Positions 36,907-42,523 of a DNA stretch of 42,523 nucleotides are shown here, one piece after another. The translations under genes and the position numbers were made by a program. This DNA comes from Branchiostoma floridae. Taxonomy: Eukaryota > Chordata > Leptocardii > Amphioxiformes > Branchiostomatidae. The notes beneath the pieces were generated by a model. It ran no database searches, was not told the origin of the DNA, and was given only the letters and a program-made list of their open reading frames with translations. Position 1 is the stretch's first letter. The number at the start of each line of letters is the position of its first letter. Location: assembly GCF_000003815.2 (NCBI RefSeq), contig NC_049981.1:23751078-23793600 (forward strand), read 5' to 3'.

Positions 36907-36990
36907 CTTTCTTTCTGGTTCACGTTTTTCTAACGCAGTTCGAAGGGCAGGTGTACTACATAGGAAGGTTAAAGTTCAAAGTGCCGTTGC
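36907..36990 (-). other. Proximal 5' non-coding exon of the zinc-finger gene (candidate)
   Basis: The minus strand reads AGAAAG then GTAGGT at 36907/36906, a strong 5' splice site. Splicing to 36106 removes an 800-base intron. Reading the exon in the phase that joins exon 2 gives an open stretch back to an in-frame TGA with no ATG, so this exon would be 5' UTR and translation would begin at MASVEP. The upstream edge (transcription start) is a guess, taken as the downstream side of the CRE/ETS motif. Confidence 0.45.
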
Positions 36991-37006
36991 CGACTTCCTG
37001 ACGTCA
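36991..37006 (-). promoter_or_regulatory. CRE fused to an ETS site, candidate promoter core of the zinc-finger gene
   Basis: The perfect CREB/ATF palindrome TGACGTCA (36999-37006) overlaps, on the minus strand, the ETS-type sequence TCAGGAAGT. This close CRE/ETS arrangement is typical of TATA-less promoters of broadly expressed animal genes. It lies about 90 bases upstream of the proposed exon-1 donor on the same strand. Confidence 0.5.
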
Positions 37007-37386
37007 TAATGACGCACACATTCCTCCTGCACTTAGATACTGATCATCTCTGTGGTCGAATGGTTGAAACTGTAAAGGGGCTAGGCAAGCAATGAAAATT
37101 TGTTTTTAATACCTCTTTGCTAACAGTAAGCAGATTGATATCCGACTGAGCAGAGCACTTTAGACTTATGCTTGCTTTGTTTATCCTATGTTTTGCGAAA
37201 ACAACTCCAAAACAACGGTCATCATGACCGCTGATGGTGTTTTTAACCCTTTCTTTGAAAATAAAAAAAGAAATCTTTAGGTTTTTACTGAATTGTGAGT
37301 GACGTTGACATAATGTTTGAGTTTGAGAAATCTAAACATGTATTTTATTTAATCCTATTAAAGTCGAGCCTTTCGGTCATCCCTGG

Positions 37387-37864
37387 ACCGGGCAAGGGGG
37401 CTTTTGAAGCCCGCCCCTTCTGACACTCCTAAATGAATATTAATCAGATGGCCACCAAATTTAAAGAGGGTGATGTAGACATAATACTGAAAGATTTCAA
37501 GAATTATTAATCTGGTCACATGGTCCACCATCTTGGATTTTGACCTCTGACGTCACCAAATTAGTATAATTTAGGCATATTCAATTATAAATGATATTCT
37601 AGATATTATAAAATTTCGTTTATGTAAGAAAATAGCAGTAATGTAGCAAATAAACATAACAAATACATTGTTAGAACCAAAATCAGCCATTTTTGACAAT
37701 ATGGCAACACGAAAAAATAAAAAAATTCTCCACACTCCGGGAAGCTGTTACTAAGTAAATTTTAGAAAAAAACTCACCAATGTCGTTGCTCTAGCTGAAG
37801 CTGTTCTGGCGCTATGCGAGATGAAAGTTGGCCCCGCCTCAAAAGCCCCCCCTTCCCCCGTCTG
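37387..37864. mobile_element. MITE with G-rich inverted ends
   Basis: GGCAAGGGGGCTTTTGAAGC at 37391 is answered by an inverted GGAAGGGGGGGGCTTTTGAGG ending near 37853 (the runs of G differ in length). The AT-rich interior holds CACCATCTTGGATTTTGACC and a TGACGTCA site at 37548. The 37774-38001 minus frame overlaps its right end and is a shadow. Confidence 0.6.
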
Positions 37865-39274
37865 TTTAGGGTTAAGTATGGTTGCAAACTTTTCAGTGTA
37901 AAACAGACGAAGAATGATGCGCGCTCGGATGTCATCGATGTAATAGGGCCCGTTTGGCCTAATGAAATTTTTGTAGGATAAAGGAGAAATTCTTTGTGCA
38001 CAACCAGTGGGTACTTACATAGCTTACGTTTCGATGTCTCTCAGAGCTTCTAACTGGAGTTCTGCTTCTCACCACTATTTGTAGCCGATGTAGGTGGCGC
38101 TTTTGCCGTGAGAAAACAATCCCAAACGTGGCTTAGTTTGTTTATGAAAGTATTTTCGGAAATTTTTGTAATAAACTAATGATGCAGTTTTTCCTACTTA
38201 CTACTGTCTGCTTGGAAATAATGATGAATATACCTTCATGCCTCTATGATTTTACATTATCCTTACACATATTGAGGTGCACACGCATACGTGTTAACGT
38301 ATCACGTCATTGATTTCTTCTGGCACGTCCATTAATATACATTACTTACTAAGTCAAGTTCTGATCGCCTAACATGTAATCGTTTATCCTAGCATTCATG
38401 CGTGTTATTGTCATCATTGCAGCTGCTCAAGATAAACCCTGTTAGAGAGAATATTAATCTATACTTTGTGTAGATGAAAGTTAGTTATGAATAATGTAAT
38501 GTCTTTTGTCAGCATTGCTGTTTGGGATGCCTTCTGCATTGCAAGGAAATAGAAACAAACGTTGTCACCGTAATTAGTCTTATTATGCATACTTTTGATT
38601 ATAAGTGTAATAACTATATTTTGATATTGTCCTAAGTATGTTTTGGGGCAATTTGTAAATTTTATCCCCTTAACATGAAATGAAATTGATTTGAAAGACT
38701 AGAATAGAATGAAATAAAATTAAATAGCCTGCTGTATTTCATACTACTCTGGTCACATGGAAAGTATCTATGTTAGACACTTACTTGAAAAGTGCATTGC
38801 TATCTGTACACGCGAACAAACATGAAAACTCTGCGCATATACATTAGAATGGAGTCCTTTATTCACATGAGTTATTGTTTTATCTACTTGTACATTTGTT
38901 ATGCTCTTTAGGAGAACATTACCCCCGGCAAATGATCACCAATAGTCTGTCGAAACGTCGAGCCTTAATGTTGTGGTGAGACCTTAAATGTACTGTTAAG
39001 TCATCCCTTGGGTGTAAAATATCCATCTTCCGGCTTACATTAAGGCGTACGCCGCGTTACGGGAAAGACATCACACGTCATAGATAGAGTAGAAAGTTGT
39101 GGATGGTATACACAGGGGGTACATATCGTCATTCGGATCCGATGTAAGGTTCATGTACGATAAAGGAAGCTTAAACAATATTATATAGTTAAAAGTGGAA
39201 ATAATCTGGGATAGGCAATTTGTATAAAATTGATACCTATTGCACTATATTCCCACATTTACATCCTTTTGTCA
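37865..39274. other. Upstream intergenic sequence or distal intron
   Basis: AT-rich; no repeat pair or coding frame recognised. Confidence 0.5.
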
Positions 39275-39435
39275 ACCTTAAGGTCCAAAATCTAATTATT
39301 TTGAGGTCATATCAAGACCTACCCACATACTTGAAACCAAGACAATCCACCCATGCATTCTTGGGTTATCGTGTTATCAGATAGGCGGACAACGAACGCT
39401 ACTTAAAACACAGCCATCACCTTTCATGGCGCTAA
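39275..39435 (+). repeat. Decayed module of the same repeat superfamily
   Basis: GGTCCAAAATCTAATTATTT, then CTTGAAACCAAGACAATCCA, then TTCTTGGGTTATCGTG and a CAGATAGGCGGACAA stretch match the last module at 5650-5770, ending CTTTCATGGCGCTAA against TTTCATGGAGGTAA. Confidence 0.6.
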
Positions 39436-41281
39436 CAAACACTGTTGTTGTACGTGCCAGACAGCTATGGCCGGCTCAAGGCTTACGATACTTGCATGCA
39501 CTATTTACCGGCGTGTCCTTCACATCATATACCGCATAGTCCTTAACTCACCGGCGGTAACTACAGGTAGTACAGTAGCGATCCCAAATTAAGATAAACG
39601 TACGCAAAATTTATGATTAATTGTCTTCAAAATCGGTGACCTTCGCTTCAAGACCTCCATCATACACTTGAAAAGGTTTTCATCCCTTAAGCCCGGTGCC
39701 TTCACATGTTATTGGAGAAACGTCTGGGTTAGGGATTTCTACAGCGCTACAAAAGATTCGTTTGCTGCCATAGCCAGGATGCGCCCTTGGGCATATGAGG
39801 ATTCATAATTCCCAACACCGGGGCGTCCTATTTTAACCCTCAACGTAGGGAGGCTCTCAGGTTTGGTCATGCCCTTTTTTTATCACGTTTCCAAGAGCCG
39901 TTATTGCGGAAAACCATTTTTTGGCCATGCATAGTAGCACTATTACTTTCATTTTTAAAATTGAAACACATTTGCTACGTCATTGAAAATTTAAAGAAAG
40001 AAAGAGAAATAGAGAAGTCATGTTGAAAATGGAACAAACCATTGTTTCCCATAACAACATGTATTTTTTTTTTACCATTTGTGACTCTTGGCGATTCGTG
40101 GTAATCCTAACTTAAGACTCCCGAACCGAAGGCAGTCTAACATACATTTCGTCTTCCCTCTGTGGGTTAGAAGCCATATATACTGTCTCCAATTGTTGAT
40201 ATCAGCCATGTTTGCCAATGCTTACAACAGAGTGGTAGGTGAGTGTCAACATGTTGACCATTTTCCCGTGTCCTTGTGTCCTTGCCATTTTTTTATCTGT
40301 ACTCTGTAGCGTTTTAAAAGAACGTAAAACAACCCGTTATAATACACAGAACTGCAAGTTATTGTATTAAGTCTTAGACATGGTATATGGCCATGCTATA
40401 TCATTGAAGAAATCCAAATAGTTAGACCGTGTGTGTGACATGATTTGTGGAGCAGTTCTGTTTGAAATACACAGGAGTAAATATTTTTTTTGTGGTAGCA
40501 CCGAAACCATGCCAGTAATGTAATCAACGTTCATTCGCCCACTGTGATCAAATTACCTCTTATATGATATAATACTTTAGTATCTACACATCGGCTGAAC
40601 AAGTTATGATAATAATGACGAATTACCGATGCTGTCTAGTGAGGTGTATCCGTAAATACCTTAGATTGCTGCCAAAACTGACTCAGAGGTTTTATTGAAT
40701 CAGATATACGAATTTCTATTGTAACAAAACATAGACATCTCATAACCATTGAGACTGCCGATATCGATAGTGCTTAGTAAGCATCTACAGTCAATAACTA
40801 TATGTACGTTTGTTTATTGTTGCTAGACTCATATCTCGATGTTACACGTAGTTTTTTTAAGCTCATCGCCTACTGTAAATCAAATATAATGTAAGATGTA
40901 TACAATATGTTCTGTGACAAGATTCGGTTTGCTGTTATTGTAATACTTTTGCACGGATAACAAGACAATTTTGCTGGAGAAGATTAGAGTGCACTGTGCT
41001 ATGTGCCAAAAAGTTAAGTTATCATCGAGATGGTTTGGGTAGAGATGTCCTGTTATGTTGCAGAAATTGATTTTTTTTGCTGATTATCATGATTCAGCTT
41101 GACGTTACAAATATTTTTGAATCTAACAAAAGCCATTGTATCAGAATCTGGGGAAGGAGAATGCCATTCTTTAAGTATAGAAGTTAGAATTAATTGTTGC
41201 TTTCAAGTCTTGATTGAAGGTTTTGATATGTTCCCGCCACACGGTCACTAATTTTGTGTTTTTCTTCTTATTTGTCAGCAG
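39436..41281. other. Upstream intergenic sequence or distal intron
   Basis: A 73-codon frame at 40088-40309 has no family match that I recognise. Nothing else supported. Confidence 0.5.
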
Positions 41282-41305
41282 GCTGTTTCAGGCAGTCGGT
41301 GCGAG
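41282..41305 (+). other. Candidate 24-base microexon
   Basis: A pyrimidine-rich stretch (TTTTTCTTCTTATTTGTCAG) leads to CAG, then 24 bases ending GCGAG, then GTGAGTG. Both splice sites are good and the length is a multiple of three. The parent plus-strand gene is unknown; it may be a chance pairing. Confidence 0.2.
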
Positions 41306-41352
41306 GTGAGTGTTTTCTACTCTGTATAATATTTCGTTGTGTTTACTCTGTG

Positions 41353-41375
41353 TAGTAGTAGTAGTAGTAGTAGTT
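41353..41375. repeat. (TAG)n microsatellite
   Basis: About seven copies of TAG, with scattered further copies downstream to 41400. Confidence 0.9.
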
Positions 41376-41549
41376 ACTGTAGTAGTATTGGAAGTAGTGA
41401 TAATAGTGGTTGCACTGTAAGAGTGTAATGAAGCTGTAACACGACAACGTTGTAGTGGTAGCTATTTATACTAGTGGTTACATTGAAACAGTTTACACAT
41501 CGTCACACGATTTTATTATATTGTAGTAGCAGCTGTAGGTGTTACCAGG

Positions 41550-42131
41550 TACGAGGGGCGTGCAATAAGTAATGGTCCTGACCCACTTCCAGTTGTCTGA
41601 TCTAAATGAAATTTTGTATGTGTAATAATTCATATCTCTATTGGTTATGTTGCAAAAGACAGCTCTGAACTAATTGTGGTTTCTGATTTACTGGTGTTTG
41701 AACTTAGTCAGGTGCGAAATGGACCAGGTGTGAAATGGAACCAGTTGAGTGTCGCGCAGTGATCCGGTTTTTGTATTTGAAAGGACGCACACCAAAGAAG
41801 ACTTTTGATGAAATAAATGAAACTTATGGTGATGATGCCCCATCATATGACCTTGTAAAACGCTGGCATCCTGAATTCAAACGTGGCTGGAAGTCTGTGG
41901 AAACAGCTCCCAGACCTGGTCGTCCCTCTTGTGCCATTGATGAGGCATCAGTTGGAGGACCAACCTGGGGTGTCCTACAAAATCGGTGTCCAGAGCTGCA
42001 TCAAACGATGGGAGAAATGCATAACTCTGGGTGATTCCTATGAAGAGAAAGACTAATAACTGTGCCAAGTTTCATTAATCTCCTGCTATGGGAAATGGGT
42101 CAGGACCATTACTAATTGCACGCCCCTCGTA
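41550..42131 (+). mobile_element. Internally deleted mariner-family DNA transposon
   Basis: Flanked on both sides by TA, the mariner target-site duplication (41550-41551 and 42130-42131). The element, 41552-42129 (578 bases), starts CGAGGGGCGTGCAATAAGT and ends with its reverse complement. The terminal inverted repeats match over about 34 bases with one mismatch, then stay similar for several more. Autonomous mariners are about 1.3 kb, so more than half is missing. Near-identical ends and exact TA flanks suggest fairly recent insertion, presumably mobilised by a transposase encoded elsewhere. Confidence 0.93.
41735..42056 (+). pseudogene. Mariner transposase remnant: N-terminal HTH domain fused out of frame to the C-terminus
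   Basis: From ATG 41735, about 74 residues match the paired-type helix-turn-helix that opens mariner transposases: RAVIRFLYLKGRTPK, then GDDAPSYDLVKRW and APRPGRPS, ending near IDEAS around 41950. A second frame (codons starting at 41976) gives the usual mariner C-terminal signature RWEKCITLGDSYEE and stops at TAA 42054-42056. The whole catalytic core with its Asp-Asp-Asp triad is gone, and the join (41950-41976) shifts the frame by one, so the first frame runs on to a shadow stop at 42032-42034. No active enzyme can come from this copy; at most a short DNA-binding peptide could be made. Confidence 0.88.
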
Positions 42132-42460
42132 ACTGTGTAGAACCAATGGAACAATGTGATGTTAACATTGTAGAAGCGGTGCGTGGTTACGCTGTAACAG
42201 ATATAGGAGTGCCTGCAATATGTGCCTGTAAGTCAATTGTAAGACTGGCAGTGTGTTTAAGTAGATAAAGCTGTTGTTAATCGTTCGGCTCTGTTGATAT
42301 CAACATTGCACGAGTAGCTCGCGTGTGTTTACAATCATGTATAAGTTTTAAAATATATTTATCCACCTACGTGCGTCGTAATATATGTACGAGGTACGTA
42401 GACGGGTCGGTTTTAAAACGCTTTAGAGTCCCAGCGGAGACGTAATGCTGAAATACCTAC
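42132..42460. other. Sequence between the mariner element and the MDWK donor
   Basis: No frame or repeat of note; it would be intron if the distal exon model holds. Confidence 0.4.
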
Positions 42461-42472
42461 CTTCCAGTCCAT
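42461..42472 (-). CDS. Candidate distal first coding exon (MDWK), possibly an alternative start of the zinc-finger gene
   Basis: On the minus strand ATG GAC TGG AAG is followed directly by GTAGGT, a strong donor. The ATG has A at -3 and G at +4. The exon ends in phase 0, matching the phase-0 acceptor at 36106 of the zinc-finger exon; joined, it would add MDWK and QHPDV ahead of MASVEP for a 315-residue protein with no stop. The bases after the donor resemble those after the proximal donor at 36906 (both GTAGGTAT, two differing bases, then CAGCA). Only the coding part is marked; the 5' UTR runs toward the window edge. It could instead belong to a neighbouring minus-strand gene. The intron to the zinc-finger exon would be about 6.35 kb and hold the mariner element. 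Confidence 0.3.
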
Positions 42473-42523
42473 TCTGTTGTCAGCTTTGCCCTGACCCTCT
42501 TCAGATTTATGACCCTATATCCC

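Noticed and set aside
38950-38966. GTCGAAACGTCGAGCC, a word I associate with dispersed retroelement ends
   Set aside because: Too short and isolated to call; no flanking element structure.
1-42523. CRISPR arrays, phage or prokaryotic operons, viral genes
   Set aside because: None of the expected repeats, ribosome-binding sites or gene clusters is present.

Overview
The window looks like invertebrate-deuterostome nuclear DNA, most probably cephalochordate (amphioxus, Branchiostoma). It is AT-rich and gene-poor, with splice-signal-bounded exons, (CA)n and (GT)n microsatellites, a tRNA-derived SINE, several short terminal-inverted-repeat elements, a mariner remnant and a C2H2 zinc-finger gene whose fingers have the 'CxxCxY' style and degenerate TGEKP linkers I associate with amphioxus zinc-finger expansions. 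The species assignment is inference; nothing in the window proves it. There are no prokaryotic signatures, CRISPR arrays or rRNA genes.

Layout. 1-3.3 kb is unremarkable apart from one small inverted-repeat element. 3.34-5.81 kb is a dispersed repeat made of diverged modules, duplicated in tandem, carrying many ATGCAAAT octamers and ending in a perfect 24-bp palindrome. A partial copy lies at 7.2-7.7 kb and reverse-strand copies at 12.9-14.4 kb. Between these are a small fold-back element (8.1 kb) and a ~400-bp tandem array (10.4-12.6 kb) whose unit contains a decayed antisense SINE. 14.4-19.3 kb shows nothing coding that I can support. 19.29-20.22 kb is a TIR-bounded element with four copies of a 15-bp motif, two of them fused into a 30-bp palindrome. 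20.6-21.1 kb is a related duplicated repeat. At 25.445 kb there is a plausible first coding exon for an N-myristoylated protein (MGCGASKS then a GTGAGT donor) on the plus strand. 26.9-27.7 kb is a Harbinger-like MITE split by a full-length SINE with an 11-bp target-site duplication. A DR5+IR1 nuclear-receptor half-site cluster lies at 27.9 kb, a long-TIR element at 28.7-29.6 kb, and MITEs at 33.8 and 37.4 kb.

The one confident gene is a minus-strand ten-finger C2H2 protein (CDS 35171-36091). It has a poly(A) signal just downstream, a clear splice acceptor upstream of the start codon, a nearby 5' non-coding exon with a CRE/ETS promoter motif (36.9-37.0 kb), and possibly an alternative distal coding first exon (MDWK) at 42.46 kb with a matching splice phase. 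A mariner element with an internally deleted, frame-shifted transposase sits at 41.55-42.13 kb, between that distal exon and the rest of the gene. Most of the window is therefore intergenic or intronic DNA shaped by non-autonomous transposons.
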